Shown piece by piece: positions 10,992 to 23,564 of a stretch of DNA of 64,000 nucleotides. The stretch spans positions 5,791,001 to 5,855,000 of the forward strand of contig BSYQ01000006.1 of the NCBI GenBank assembly GCA_030272585.1. The letters run 5' to 3'. The stretch's first letter is position 1. Each line of letters opens with the position of its first letter. Position numbers and translations under genes: made by a program. The notes beneath the pieces were generated by a model. The model saw only the letters and a program-made list of their open reading frames with translations. It did not search any database and had not been told where the DNA came from. Origin of the DNA: Bryopsis sp. KO-2023. Taxonomy: Eukaryota; Chlorophyta; Ulvophyceae; Bryopsidales; Bryopsidaceae.

Positions 10992-13904
10992 CTATTCATC
11001 TAGATCTACCCCCCATGTTTCCTTCATGGAATAAGCAAACCTAGCGTAATCCTCCTTGTAAATGGTATATATTTTCCTCAGGGTTTCGTTTGTGATCCGT
11101 TCGCCTTTTCCCATGACCCCAGCATTGTGTCGTTTTGCTTTTGTGAATGACAAATCACCATTTATGCCCCACCCTGACGCTCCATACTTATCCCACAGCC
11201 CCAGAGATGTCAAAAACACCTCCAAATCGTCAGCAAGGGACTCTATCCTCGCAACAAAATCATAACGAACGAGACGAGTGCTGGCAAACTCCGACATGGG
11301 TCTGAAATGTGGATCAGTCAGCCTCATTCTTCCTTGTTCAGTTACATTCACGAAATGGTCAAGCACCTGGAAACCACACCAAGAACCCCTCAATCAAACA
11401 TCAAAATGAATGTACGAAGGAAGTAAGCTGAAAGGATCAGCCCTTTTTTTTGTCAAAGCGGTGAACAAAGTCCGTCCGCTCGAATTCTAAATTCTAAAAT
11501 TATTTGAATTCTTAACCATAAAACTCACATAATCAAAGGAAGGCACCTCCTTTCCATGGTAACCGATCCTCCCGAATTCTTTCAGATTGAGAATTTTGTC
11601 CAAATAGGCAGACAAAACTCGACTGGCAGGCTCCCTGACCACCAGAAGCTTTATCCAGCTGGGGTCGTTCATTACTTCCTGGTAAGCAGTAAAATTCTTT
11701 TTCGCATTCACCCAATGAAGGCCATTAACGGACCCATGGGTGTGCCCCTTGGTGTCGTTCCAGGACTTGATTCCGTTCATTCGGCGAAGCAATATGTTCA
11801 TTGTACTGCTGCCACATTTGGGGATCCCTGAAACGCAAACCTTGTCTCGAGAAGCTAAAATACATCCCTGATGACTGAACAGCACATGACAAAAAAACAA
11901 CAACATGAAACAGAAACAGAGTTAGATTTATTTGTACGACGTTTTCTTCGCACAGGAATTGCATCTGAATTTGAAGATTTGATTTTCAGAAAAGTGTGGG
12001 GGGGGGGGTTGGGGAGGGGAGATTCCACACTATGCAATGAACCTGCTTAAAAGACGTAGTTTGACGATCGGTGCGGAAGCTCGCCTTTCGCACTCTTGCG
12101 AGGACATATGTTGAAATTTGGGATTTGAGAAAAAAAAATGGAGCGAAAATTCTTGTTTTGTTCTGAACCCGGCTGGCTGTGGGTTTTTTTCCCCCAATTT
12201 CGGTGAATTGCACGACGACACGATGCTATGAAATCAACTCACTCATGTCCTTCGAAGGAAGCGAGATCCACCCTCCATTGATTGCCAGAACAAGCCCACC
12301 GATCTTTCCCCTGGATTTTTGACCAGGCAGTTTTCAAAATGATGTTCATTTCTTTGGAAATCTGACCAAGGGGCCCCGCATCGCCACAGCCTTGATCAGC
12401 ACCATCGCCAGATAAACCCAGAAGTTGCACCAGAGAATCTGGTGCTTTGAGGACACGGTCCGGGCAAGGCCACTGGTCAGACATAAATAGATTCTCTTTT
12501 TCGGATCCCAGCCACATGGCTCTGGTGTCCTTTCCAAGATTGTACCTGAAATCCAGGAAGGATTTCATATCTATATAAAAAAAAGATAATAATAATACGT
12601 ACTGCTCGTCAATATATCTTGTAGCAAACGCTGTTTCAAAAACGAAGTCCAAACAGCTGGAGCAATCATTTGCACAGCCAAAAAGAGGGTTTCCAACAAT
12701 CATTTTGATTTCAGGGAAAATAAAATGGCTTTCACCTTTTGATGATGTTCATCATTATTCTACCACAGCCTTGCGATAAGCACATGAAAACATGATCAGA
12801 CCCTCCAAACCGGATATAATCCCGGTCCCTGGCGATGTCTGTCATGAGATCATCCAGCATCGATATGTAAACCGAAGAACTATTTCTGTACTGAATCAAC
12901 CAGTCCAATGGCACAATCACCAGCTCATCGCTGGACTCTGTCAAATCCCTCCCTTCTTTCAGCACCTTCATCAGGGGCTGCAATTTGACGCAAGGATTGC
13001 ATTGGCTGTCAGGGCCGGGGGCGCAATTGGTGGAGGTTTTTCCCATGCGTACGTGGAACGATACAGAAATTTCATCTTCAATTGTTTCTGAGTCAGACGC
13101 CTCCGAATCGTTCCTTCCGAAAGATTCGATCGCTTTTTGCGGATCGATGGACGTCTCCTCAATGGCGGAGTAGAATTGAAGTTCATGACCAGGCTGGTAG
13201 TTGAATAATAGAAATAAAGGTAAGCAAAAATAACAAGAAGCCAAACAAAAATGAATGATTTGGACCAAAAAAGACAAAAAGAAAACTCAGCGAAGTCTAA
13301 ACAAGATAAAACCTTGCTAGTGGACAAGAGAACAGTTGGTGTGAATTTATCAGTTTCGAAGATTTTTACATGGGGTAGAATGGGAAGAAAAAATCTGGTG
13401 GGCCTATGTGATAATCTTACCCCACCTGTGTGGTTCGAAAACTACTCCCTGCACGACATGAGTAACACAAAAATGCCATTTAGAAAGCCATCAAATTAAT
13501 TCATTTAATAATGTTACTCTTTTATTTGGGGGGGGGCGGGGAGAAGAAAAAACGCCAAGAAAAAGAACCTGTATACTTTTTTGAATATGTCATAAACAGC
13601 TGAAATTTGGAACATAGATATTTTATGGAAAAGCATTCAGCATTTCTTTTTTTTCAACTGTACTATTCTGTGCAAACGAGAAGCAGGGGTCAGCCACTCT
13701 AACAAAAACAAGCAGAGTTCCCCTCACATGTCCCCTTTGTTTGTGGATAATTGCACACAAATATATGTTTTTTTCCTTACTTGGATATTGATCGCTGACG
13801 TACACCCAGATAATTGCAGAAAGGGAAAAAACTGATATGATGCTCACAATGTGCTTCACTCTTGGTGGCAATCCACCAAGAAATCCCCGTTGACCAGGGG
13901 TCAT
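10992..13904 (-). CDS. Golgi-type sulfotransferase (Sulfotransfer_2-like) with exostosin-like N-terminal half
   Basis: Predicted type II membrane protein that would transfer sulfate from PAPS to a glycan in the secretory pathway. Six exons join in phase: 13904-13728, 13193-12736, 12656-12603, 12545-12243, 11874-11529 and 11366-10992, giving 570 residues. A signal anchor lies at about 17-38. The C-terminal half carries the 5'-phosphosulfate loop SGIPKCGSSTM, the 3'-phosphate motif VVREPASRVLSAY and the terminal DYARFAY sequence typical of carbohydrate sulfotransferases. The N-terminal half has a VPLDWL segment and a YIRFGGSDHVF segment that recall exostosin/GT47 proteins. That resemblance is weaker and its active-site residues cannot be assigned. 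A CCA-A/GTAAGG donor inside exon 1 is an alternative exon end, but its phase does not match exon 2. The sulfotransferase call is good; the GT47 call is tentative. Confidence 0.8.
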
Positions 13905-16124
13905 CTAAAGAAAAAAAAAAACAAGACGATTCAGACAAGAACAAACTGGTGAATCAAAAATGAAAAAAAAATGAAAAAAAACTTTCATCGTTTCTGCACC
14001 CTCTGAAAAACAGATAAAATAGTGACATTTAAAAAACTATGTTCGCAGGTAAATGATTGATTCCCCCTGGAAATGCACCGTTCGTTTTGGAGAATCCTGG
14101 GAGGGTTGTCTTAAAATAGAATTTTAAAAAAATCTTGAAAATGGAAGTCATTGAAGCCCAAGCAGAGAAAAGACTTGAAAAAAATGTTGACTGAAAAGAC
14201 TGGTATCATGCGACAAGTTGCACAGTTAATGAAATGAAATGAGGGAAAGGGAGTGCGAACTTCTGGAGAAAATTTTGCATTTGGAGGTACTGATTATGCC
14301 AATTTTGAAAAGGGAAAGGAAAATCTTTATATTTTTCATCTTTTTTGCAAAATGGTTTATAGTTTGCCCATTGAAATGAGTCCAGCAAAGTGGGTTTGGA
14401 TTTTTTCCTTCTGGTGTTCCCCCAACATTCGTCCAAGACTCATGCATTTTTGCAGCCATGAGAAGATATGAGGAAAATGCACACAGTGCCCCCACAATCG
14501 ATAACTATCGACGGAACGTCAACACAGCAATGCCAGTCAGAAAATATTTGGAAGAACTTCTTGGGCACTCTGTTGCACACCTTACGATCAATATGGTCGA
14601 TGAGGTATCCCCTCTTTTTGTCGCAAAGCAGCAAACTGGAACGGCCACAAAAAAAGAAAGAGTTCCCCAACCAGCTGAAGGTTGAACTTCAAACACAGGA
14701 TCGGTTATTTTTTTCTAGGTGCCTCAGATCCCGTTTCTTGGATCTGTGCGTGGCAGCGGGGTTGGAATTAGGGTGCGCGCGCGGTTAGGAATGCAGCCAG
14801 CACCAAGCCTGAGCCCAATGCAAAAAGAAATGCGGTCGCAACACGAAACGTCAAACTGTATTGAAAGGATCGCGCATGTCGGTTTCTCTGAATTTTTTGA
14901 GGCAACCCGCGCGCGGTTCGCTCTCTCAGAAAGTATTGATCCGAAAAACCCTTTGAGGAAACGAAGATAGGCTGTTCGACCCACGTTCCGTCCCATCGTC
15001 GTTTTCATAGCTCAGAGATATGGGATCGATATTTTTGAACATATCTTTTTCACTGCGTGTGTTGATACACCGTTTTGTGTCACTGGTAGGCAACTTCCCT
15101 TGCACTACACCGAAACAGTTGTAGGAATATCTTCTAAAGTAACATAATGCAGCAGCTCTTGGTTTATACATCAGAGGGAAAGGATAATCCGTTCTTGCAA
15201 GTCTGTTACGCATGGACTCACTTGAATTTATTCACTTTTCCATCAATGACACTACAATTTTCTAGGAAATAAGGAAAGACTCCTTTTCTTCCAAAGCGAG
15301 TTCTGGCTTGGTCCCACTGAGTAAGCAAATCAGTTCACCCCCCGGCTACCCTCCCCCCCCAATCAAAAAAATATATAGCTTCGATTCTGAGTATGTTTTC
15401 AACACATCCCCCTAAGCATTTTACCTGCCTGATGCCCCCCTCCTTAGAAACACCCAACCACAACTCCTTTAAGAATATTCCCCTCGAGACCACCTGCTCA
15501 TGACTCCACAAATCTTGGAAAGAACCTGCAATAATATCAACAATCTTTTCCCTTTCAGATGCTCTACGTCGAGCATCTATTTACAAATATGCCCAACACT
15601 GCCTTTTTCATTCTGCAACCAAACTCCACCAAGCTACCCATTAATCGTGATATGATGCGAACAGCCCTCCCTACCAAATCATTATTGTTATCAACATTAT
15701 GACTAATCATCAACAGAAATATAGAACAGAAGGGAGGACTGGGATATCTCCTAAATCCTGCATTCGTATCATACAGAGATGTACATCAATTACACAGCGC
15801 TTGCATTGATACAAAGCCATTGCCTGGATATTCTAAACATGAGAAAACCATACATTACCAAAACCTCCAGTGTTTTCAAATCGTATACCTAACTTTCCCC
15901 CACCAGTTGCTTTCGATATCACACTCTCAAAATTTCACTAGCCTATCAAACTAACCCAGAAAACAAACAGCAAGATACCCTCCCCCCCCCCTTTCTCGAA
16001 AAAAAATATCATTCCATTCTTTCCACCTTTAAAGGAAAGGTTACTTTATGTGCTTGTGGTTTTGCCCAGGTATAATTCCTCTTTTTCTATTTTGATCGAC
16101 CTTTACGAAGCTCGTTGCATTCTC
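13905..16124. other. Intergenic region, no supported gene
   Basis: The stretch at 14,500-15,010 has more CpG and a few short open frames on both strands, but no family resemblance and no consistent splice chain. It may be promoter DNA of the sulfotransferase gene. From 15,300 to 16,050 the plus strand is C-rich with several C-runs, matching the 3' flank of the minus-strand ATG101 gene. Confidence 0.45.
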
Positions 16125-16778
16125 TCAGCTGAGCATCGGTGGTGGACAAGTTTGCATGAGTACTTTTTTCATCAGCCCGAAACCCATCGACAGTTTCCCG
16201 TCGCTGGGAATCCACACGTCGAAAGGAAACGAAACCGCCCCTGGTGATGACACCGCCGGAATGTGGTCTTTCTTTTGGTTCACGTTTCGCACGATGAAGG
16301 CCACCACGTCCTCTACTTGTTCCGTCAATCGATTCTGGCGCTCGCGTCGGAACGACTCGCCCGCCGTTGAACCGGAAAAACTCGCGCTCTCGAGTTCCAA
16401 CCTACTCGCCCTCGCATTCGTGACTTTCACGCAGATCCCCCACTGTTCCCAGAACATCCTCTCGTCCGAACGACCCAGCCATCCCGACTGCCTCTTTCGC
16501 TTCTCGAAAAACGCCAGGCACAGTTGCCCCGCTTGCCCGGGATGGCGTTCCAGCCAGCTGCAGAATTCCGCTACTTTGTGCTCGAGGAATCGCTCCACTT
16601 CTTGGTCTCCGCACGTGGCGTAAGTGACGTCGAACAACTCGCTGTCGACCTCGCGTGGCGTGGTGGGGCCGAGGGATCGACAGAAAACGATGGTGTGCAG
16701 CGCGCACCGCAAAACTTCGCGGACTTGATGCGCCTCCAAGCTGAGCTCTGGGAGCGAAAACGTCTCGCAGTTCGACAT
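16125..16778 (-). CDS. ATG101: Autophagy-related protein 101 (ATG101)
   Basis: Cytosolic HORMA-domain subunit of the ATG1/ULK autophagy-initiation complex, where it partners ATG13. It is a single exon of 217 residues, very close to the 218 of human ATG101. The start is the first ATG; the frame runs further upstream only through non-ATG codons. Family landmarks include EVLRCALHTIVFCR near the start, the DVTYATCGD segment, the CLAFFEKRKR helix and the FWEQWGICVKV strand. The Trp of the WF finger is present at about residue 100, but the following Pro-Phe of the human protein reads Leu-Gly here, so the finger may be altered. The gene is intronless, unlike most neighbours. It shares a 273-bp divergent spacer with the histidine phosphatase gene, which suggests a bidirectional promoter. 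Confidence 0.88.
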   Translation of the reverse strand: MSNCETFSLPELSLEAHQVREVLRCALHTIVFCRSLGPTTPREVDSELFDVTYATCGDQEVERFLEHKVAEFCSWLERHPGQAGQLCLAFFEKRKRQSGWLGRSDERMFWEQWGICVKVTNARASRLELESASFSGSTAGESFRRERQNRLTEQVEDVVAFIVRNVNQKKDHIPAVSSPGAVSFPFDVWIPSDGKLSMGFGLMKKVLMQTCPPPMLS

Positions 16779-17051
16779 CGCAGCTTGCCGCAACGCAACT
16801 GCCAGGGGCGAGATTCTGGACGTTTTTCCCCCCCAACAAATCTCTTTAATCCAAATGCAAAATTAGCGAAAATGGATCAGAACAGGTCGTCAGCTTCCGG
16901 ACGCCTTCTCGGCCGCCAAACAGCGATACGTTTTCGGAATCTCGTTCCTTGATGCTTTTACTCACAGAACCAGCCAAGAAACATCAAACCCCCTTCCATC
17001 CACACCGCCCTCGATATTTTCGGCGCTGTACCCCAGCTCGCTGTTTCACGA
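16779..17051. promoter_or_regulatory. Divergent spacer, likely bidirectional promoter
   Basis: The 273 bases between the ATG101 start (-) and the phosphatase start (+) must hold both promoters and both 5' untranslated regions. I see no obvious TATA box placed for either gene. Confidence 0.5.
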
Positions 17052-19596
17052 ATGGACGATCAACGATTTCAAGCCTCCGTCGCACAATTGAACGCTGAGT
17101 TCGCGCAATGGGTGCACAAGGAAATTCTGCAGAACGAATCGTGCAATCTTAAACAAGGCGCCAAGGAGTACGTGGGGAAATTGGAGCGTCTAGAAAGGCA
17201 AAGACTTTCCGCATTGTGTAAGGGAACTCGATCGCCGCCGCCACCTCCCCATCCCACCCAATGCGTTTTTTCTTCCCCCTTCTCATGCAAATGAAACCCA
17301 TCCGTGTGCAAATGAGCGTTGCATGGGCTCCTCCAAAAAATAAAAATAAAAAATGTTTGTTTAAATCGAATTCTTTGTTTCTGGTTTTCCCTCGCAAATC
17401 TTGTTGGTGTCGGAAAGGCCATGAAGAATCGAGAAAAAAGGGGGGGACAAAAAAAGAAATTGGTTCGCTCCTGATTTGTAAAAACATTATGACAAAATTT
17501 TCTTTTTTCAATTTTTTTTTTGCAACCTGAAGCCCCATCTCTTGATTTGATCCAAAGTTTGCTTTGTAATGGTTCAGGTAATGGACAGCCGCTACAAACA
17601 TGTCAGTATTCACTCACACCGAAGCAAATCACAAAGGTGAACATATGGCCAAATCACAATAATTCCTTATTTAGTATGTATATTTTTAGAGTATGTATAT
17701 GTATGTATATGTATAATTCCTTTATTTAGTATGTATTTTTAGAGTATGTATATGTATGTATAATTCCTTTATTTAGTATGTATTTTTTTTTAGTATGTAT
17801 ATCTTTTTTTTTCTTTTTTTTTTTTGTACTGAAACGACTGTGTTGACTCAGTGAAAATAAAAGCCGCACAGTTGGACATCGAAACATGAAATTCTCAACA
17901 AACTTGTGCAAAGCAAGAATCAAATTTTGGTCTGTAGATATGAAAAAGGAGATTATGTTAAATTAGATACGCGAAGATTTAAAAAAGAATTGCCCGTTTG
18001 TGGACAGGTCGTGCATTTGGTTCGACATGGGAATGGTTATCACAACCCTCCTCACATGCGAAACATCGTCGATCCACACCTGACTCCATTGGGTTGGAAA
18101 CAGGCCCATCAAGTTAAAAATCATTTAGCCAAATTGGGAGGGAAAGTATCTATGGAGGTGAGTTTTTTGAGTCAGTTATTTCTGGACCAGCAAAGGAGTG
18201 TTTTTACAATGGGTTGTATTGCTGTGACTGTTTGCTTGCACTTTTTTTTTTCTCTTTTTCGCAGCCGGAATTTTCCCCCCAGCGAGTGCATTATAAGAAA
18301 TGTAAATTATTTGTAGATTGTGGAAAAGAATGAATCGATTTTCCTTTTTTTAATACATCGTTCATTTTACCCCCCCAAAATGAAATTTTCCTTTTTTTAA
18401 TGTGAAATTAGGTCGTGATCGTGTCCCCTTTGATTCGTACGCTGGAAACCGCTGTTGGAATTTTTGGAGAAATGTCGTTTGGAAATGAAGGGAGTGTGTT
18501 GATGAACGCAAGAAAAGAAACCCTGGAGCGACCAGCACATCCAACAGCTTACAAACCACCTTCACTAAATTTCGTGGCGCAAGAAATGTGTAGAGAGACA
18601 CTGACAGGTGAGGCCGGGGAGGGTGAGGTGTTTTTTTGGGTTTTTTTTTGGTTTTTTTGGTTTTTTTGGTTTTTTCGTTGGCTTAGTGAATGCTCCACGT
18701 TGTATAATGTTTAATGCGTGCAGTGGTTTAATCGATTCGATATCACTGTGGTCAGGATGAGGTTATGTAAAAGTGTGAGATGAAAAAAAGTGTGAAGTGT
18801 GAGAAAAATAGACCAACCAGTTCTGTATCGTATTGTCCACAATTTTTTTGATGTAATTTTTTTGTTTTTTTCTTTTCTGGAATTTACGTTTTTTAAAGGA
18901 AACGATTGTGATATTCGTCGAAGCATCAGCGAACAATCGCAAGATTTTCCTGGAGTGGATTTCTCAGAGGTTCAGAACGATTTGGACGTGCTGGGGTCGA
19001 AAAAACCACACAATGACAAGGCCGGCAGCAGAGCCTGCAATTTCCTCCACTATCTGTTTCAACGGTATGTTTTTTCTCTTTTTTTTTTTTATCTCATTTT
19101 CTCGCTTTATTTCGTCGAAATGTATATCTGACAAACGATATATATTTTTTTTCCATTATGAAAAAAAAAATAGTTTGGTCGCAATGGAAGGAAAAGATTA
19201 ATAAATGATAATTGAGCCCATAAATGACATAGTTTAATATGTCAAAATTATATAGTTCAGTTTATTTTGGCATGTTTTCTTTTTGAAAACCCCCTCAAAA
19301 ACTGATAATGATCACCTTATTATTTGGCGTAATAACCTTTTTTTTATATCTCTCCTGTGCATTTATGCAGCAAAGAAACCCATCTGTGTGTAGTAACACA
19401 TGCTGGATTTCTATGTCACATTCTTGACGAAGCATGCAAGCATTTACGAGGTCCCATCGCCAACACCTCCACCCCCGTCAGGGCTTTTCGAAATTGCGAA
19501 TTTCGAACCTACGTTTTAACCATAAACGATTCCGGCGTGCTGTCCGGAATGCCTGAAGGAACATGGTTCATACCCGGAGAAAAAGAAGGCTGGTAA
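17052..19596 (+). CDS. Histidine phosphatase (phosphoglycerate-mutase-like) with extra N-terminal helix region
   Basis: Member of the histidine phosphatase superfamily; it would act on a small phospho-substrate or phosphoprotein through a phosphohistidine intermediate. Six exons join in phase: 17052-17217, 17533-17577, 17967-18157, 18412-18607, 18899-19064 and 19371-19596, giving 329 residues. The catalytic RHG triad is at about 90-92 (LVRHGNGYHNPP). The PLIRTLETA segment supplies a phosphate-binding Arg near 143, CDIRRS is a conserved segment of this subfamily, and THAGF carries the second catalytic His near 265. The first 60 residues are not part of the fold. They have an L-N-x-x-F-x-x-W pattern followed by a Tyr-containing helix, which recalls a short motif of Nup50-like proteins (weak inference). 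The substrate cannot be told from the sequence. Confidence 0.85.
17661..17802. repeat. Tandem AT-rich repeat in a phosphatase intron
   Basis: Three imperfect head-to-tail copies starting at 17661, 17715 and 17762, about 54, 47 and 41 bases long, each beginning AATTCC and followed by TATGTA-rich sequence. They lie wholly within the intron between exons 2 and 3 of the histidine phosphatase gene. Confidence 0.75.
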
Positions 19597-22500
19597 TTTC
19601 CTTCGGCCTTTTTTTTTTCAGTTACTTTTTTCGACTCGTTTTTGAATCACCACCGCCGCCACCGAGCAGGAATCGAAAAAAAGGACCTTCAAAAAGCGGA
19701 TCGCATCTTCACACAAAGAAATTCGAAAAAACACATGTTTTTTTATTGCATGTATAAAATAATGGGAAAGGGGGGGAAGTAATGGTTTAGCATGGAAAGT
19801 ATGGAAATTTGATTTTCGGCAATCAGGTGCGCTTGCCTTTAGTTTTTTTTTTCTTTTCATTTATTTTTATGGGTGTAAATTATCTGCTTCGTTAAGGTAC
19901 TTCACAAGGAAAAATCCTCTCTCTCTTTTTTTTTTCATTTTATTTCCACCTATTCGGGGTGCTTTGGAGCATCTCATTCCATTCAGAGCGTTATTCTTTT
20001 CATCACCATTTCAGGGTTGGGGTTTTTCATCGGAATTGGGGTGTTTTCTGTATTAATTTTTTGTAAAGCTGACCGCATTTCGCGTCCACTTGGAATGAAT
20101 AGTAATATTCAATAATTTTCAGGCGGTTGAAAAGTCAGTGGACCTCAATGTTGAACTGGACCAATGTTTGGCCCTTCATGAAATTCACCTTTTTATCATT
20201 GAGAGGTCAGAAGTTTTTTCTGATTGCAAATCAAATGAGTATTTTTCTGACCTGGTATTGTCCTCTGTACTTATCACAATCGATTTTCATGCCCCTCACC
20301 CACCCGTTTGTCGCAAGCGTTTTCTAATCAAGTTGGCTACAACCCCTTATGTAGAACCCCCTTGCTGCGTACCTCAATTTCAATTAAAAGAGGGGTTTTC
20401 ACCGTAGGCATAAGCTAGGTTGATATTTGTTTTCCCCCCCCCAACTTATTTTCTTTCAAAGGGGAAATTAAACAAAAACACATTGGATTGCAATGTTGAT
20501 GGACGGTCAAGTTGTGTGCAAACACCACAAGAAATTGCAAAAGAGACTTCCAAAACAAATCCAAATTGTGATGTTACAAAGCTTACAAGGCCCCTTCTAT
20601 CAACTTGTCAATTGATAGGACCCCCTGAACCCAATGCTCGCTCCCTTTCTTCTAGCACCCAAACCCCATCCAACGCCAAACAGCATCAAAAATCCAGCAG
20701 AAATTGAGAAAAAAAATAAATACCAATATCATATGGAATATTATGCAACCAGATCTCAGGCAGAAACTAAAAATTAAAAAAAAAAAAATTGGGGGAGGAT
20801 CGACTGTTATTAAAGCCTGTCCGACCCGTTCTTTCTTTTTCCTTCTTTTTCTCTCTCTTCTACTTTGGATGATTTGTGTTTTGTTTTGTTTTTCCTCTCG
20901 CCCATCCCCTGGTTGGCAAGCAAAATTCTTTTTTCACAAAACCAGAAGCATTTTTTCTTTTTCTTTTCTTTTTTTTTTATCTTTTTGAAGTGATGCCCAG
21001 CAGGCTGCCACTACTGGAAAGCTAGGAAAACAGCCAGTCCAGCTCACTCGGGAGCTAGATACTAAGAAAACTAGGATGCATTAGATTACAGAACCCAATC
21101 CTACAGTTCAGCCCACAAACTATAGCAACTAGGCCACTCGGAGCCTGTTTGCTTGTTTCTTTTTTTTTATATATGTATTTTTATATACTTAATCGCAATG
21201 CAACCTGTTGCAAATTTTCTTCCGCAAATTCTTGTCCTTTTTTTTTCATGAAATTCCCCCACACAGACTGTTCTTTTCTCCTTTTTTTCTTCTTCTCACA
21301 ATTCCCTTTTCTTTTCTTTTTGTGTTAAAACCCCCTGTTTTCATCTTCCCCCTTTTTAACAAAAATAAGAAACCCTGTGATTTCAAACTGTCTTTCTCTC
21401 TCTCACTCTTTTTCCACTCCATCTCTCCCTGTTTTTCTTTTTCTTTTTTTTTTTCTGCATGGCCGTCTTCTCACACTAGTAGACCATTCTTCACAATAAA
21501 CCTTCCCCCCTCCCCCCCCCCCCAAAAAAAAAAACAGAAACAAAACATACCCTATCATTGGTTGTATCTTCTCATGTTGAACGAAAACAATTCCATGCAC
21601 AATTTTCACATGCAAGCCCACCACCCAACTCGTTCCTTATCTTTTTCTTTCTTTTCCTTTTTCGACCCCCTCTTTTTTTTTCTGTTCAAAGTCTTTACAC
21701 ATATCTTTTTTCTTTTTTTTCCTTTCCTAAAAAAAATCCATGCACTCATCTCTCTCTCTCTCTCTCTCTCTCTCTACTGTTTCTTCTTTCTTTTTTTTTA
21801 TGCAACCACACCGGGAGAGAGTGTATTTTCATTTTGAAGAAAAAAAAAACCAAAAAAAAACACACACAAAAGTGAAACGGTCTAGAGAGTATATTTTAAG
21901 AAAAAGGGTCAAAAACTAAATCAAACTAAACCTGAATTTTTTTGTAGTACGTTCTCTTGAAAGGGGGGCATGTTCTCTTTTCTTAGTTTTTGTATTCTAT
22001 TTTTTTTCCCTTTCAATATTTTTTCTTTTCTTTTCTTTTCTTGAATTTCTCTCTTTCTTTCCCTTTCATCGCATGAAATCGAGTCGAGGTAGCCATCCAA
22101 ACGAAGAAAAAAAAAAGGCATAATAAATCCCCCACCAAAAATCAGTACCAAACAACCCCCTAGAAAAACATACATCTACGGCAAAAAAAAAAAAGCAAAG
22201 CGAAACAAAACAAAACAAAACAAAACAAAGAAACCACACATGCACACACACAAAAACAAGAACTTCAACACCAAGCTAGGGTGGAAAATCCTAACCAAGT
22301 CCCCCACACCTTTTTTTTTTTCTCTTTCCTGGTTTGTTCCTTTTCTATCACACTACAGCAAACTCTGTTCCTCCAACCTCTTGTTTTTACATCTATTTTC
22401 TGTTTTCTTTTCTTTTTTAAACTTAAATCTCAAGAAGCCTAACAATTTCTCCTCTCATCATCGAATTTTTTCTTTTCTCTTGCACACGAAATATGGTCCC

Positions 22501-23054
22501 ACTCTGAAGTGCTACCCCCATTATCAAGTTTTTTTTTTTTTCTTCTTCTTCTTCTCACGAATCCTTGCGTTTTTTTCTCAAATCTCTTCTTTTTTTTCCG
22601 GAGGCACTCGGCACACAACATTAAATACCTTTTTCTCTCTATATATAAAAATTTCTGTCTATCTTTTTCCATGTGTGTGCATCCTTGGTATGTGTGTGTA
22701 TGTTTTTTTTTTCCCTCCATTCTTTTTTCTACTCTTTGCCAAAACGTCGGAGCTTCAGAATCTATTTCCTATTACTAAGTGCATTGACATGTTGCTCTTG
22801 CCCCCTGAGTAAAGTGTGGATGGAAATCCCCCCAAAACTCGATGGCACTATAAAAAAATGCCAAAAGTCCATGAGCATCAATTTTCCTTTGTTTTTTTTT
22901 TCTCGTCTTGTTTCGGTGGTGGATTTTTTTGTTTGGTTTCTTCGTTATATATATAAAAAAAAAACTCTCCCTCCCCTCCTCCCACCCCCCCCCCCCCCTT
23001 TTTCTTTCCTTTTTTTCGTGAATCCACTCTCCTATCCAGGGAAAAAAAAATCAA
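19597..23054. other. Long intergenic region between convergent genes, pyrimidine-rich on plus strand
   Basis: No supported gene in about 3.4 kb. A G-run follows the phosphatase stop near 19,768. From about 20,820 to 23,045 the plus strand is overwhelmingly T and C, including a C-run near 22,984, which is purine-rich in the sense of the minus-strand TPR gene. It contains simple repeats, including (TC)n at 21,749-21,775 and (AAAAC)n at about 22,203-22,229. Long open frames here are products of biased composition. Confidence 0.55.
21749..21775. repeat. (TC)n microsatellite
   Basis: About 13 uninterrupted TC units within the pyrimidine-rich intergenic tract. Confidence 0.9.
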
Positions 23055-23564
23055 TCAGTCTTCGCTAGTACCCACATCTTCCCCGATTAATATTGACCCG
23101 TACAAAGCAGCAGCTTCCTCTCTCATTTGCATCGCACACAGGAACCACCCCATCGCATCGTAAATCGCCGCCAGGTTCATTAGACAGCCCCCCACGTTCG
23201 GGTGCTGACCTCCCATTTGCATCACCACAATATCTTTCGCCGCGTAGCACACCAACAGAGCCTCCTTGTAATTCCCTTGCAGAAACAACGCCTGCCCCTG
23301 CCAATCCAGCGAAAAACTCAGCTCCAGGTGACCTGCTCCTAACTTGGTGGATGCGATCGAGAACGCCCTGCGATGGGACCTCTCCGCTTCATCCAACAAA
23401 CCCAAAGCCAGCAGTCTGCATCCCAGTAAACTCAGAAAATAAGCAGCTTGCAGATTGTCAGGTGCACGTTGGGAAATTCGAAGGCATTGGTTGACGCGAG
23501 CTGAAATGGGGAGGTCTTCGGCGTGGTTCAAGCTGAGAATCAAATTCTTGACGCATGAAACGAC
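23055..23564 (-). CDS. TPR-repeat protein, C-terminal exon only
   Basis: Last exon of a minus-strand gene: it opens after a GGCAG acceptor and runs 169 residues to a TGA. It reads as tandem helix pairs of the TPR type found in kinesin-light-chain-like and SMYD C-terminal regions. Examples are the A-x-x-L-L-x-L-G-L-L-D-E-A-E segment, the Q-G-N-Y-K-E-A-L segment and the G-x-x-H-P-N-V-x-x-C-L-M-N-L-A-x-I-Y segment. The protein's job is unknown. Upstream exons must exist toward 25 kb. A 13-base micro-exon (acceptor near 23,640) would connect in phase to either of two candidate exons in 24.2-24.5 kb, but I cannot fix the chain. The 3' flank is C-rich on the plus strand, like that of other minus-strand genes here. 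Confidence 0.65.
   Translation of the reverse strand, partial: VVSCVKNLILSLNHAEDLPISARVNQCLRISQRAPDNLQAAYFLSLLGCRLLALGLLDEAERSHRRAFSIASTKLGAGHLELSFSLDWQGQALFLQGNYKEALLVCYAAKDIVVMQMGGQHPNVGGCLMNLAAIYDAMGWFLCAMQMREEAAALYGSILIGEDVGTSED

Noticed and set aside
14719-14970. Plus-strand frame after a T-rich acceptor-like site
   Set aside because: No upstream or downstream exon fits and no family is recognised.
20820-23045. Several long plus-strand open frames rich in Phe, Ser, Leu and Pro
   Set aside because: They are produced by near-pure T/C sequence; no splice chain, no balanced amino-acid use, no family.
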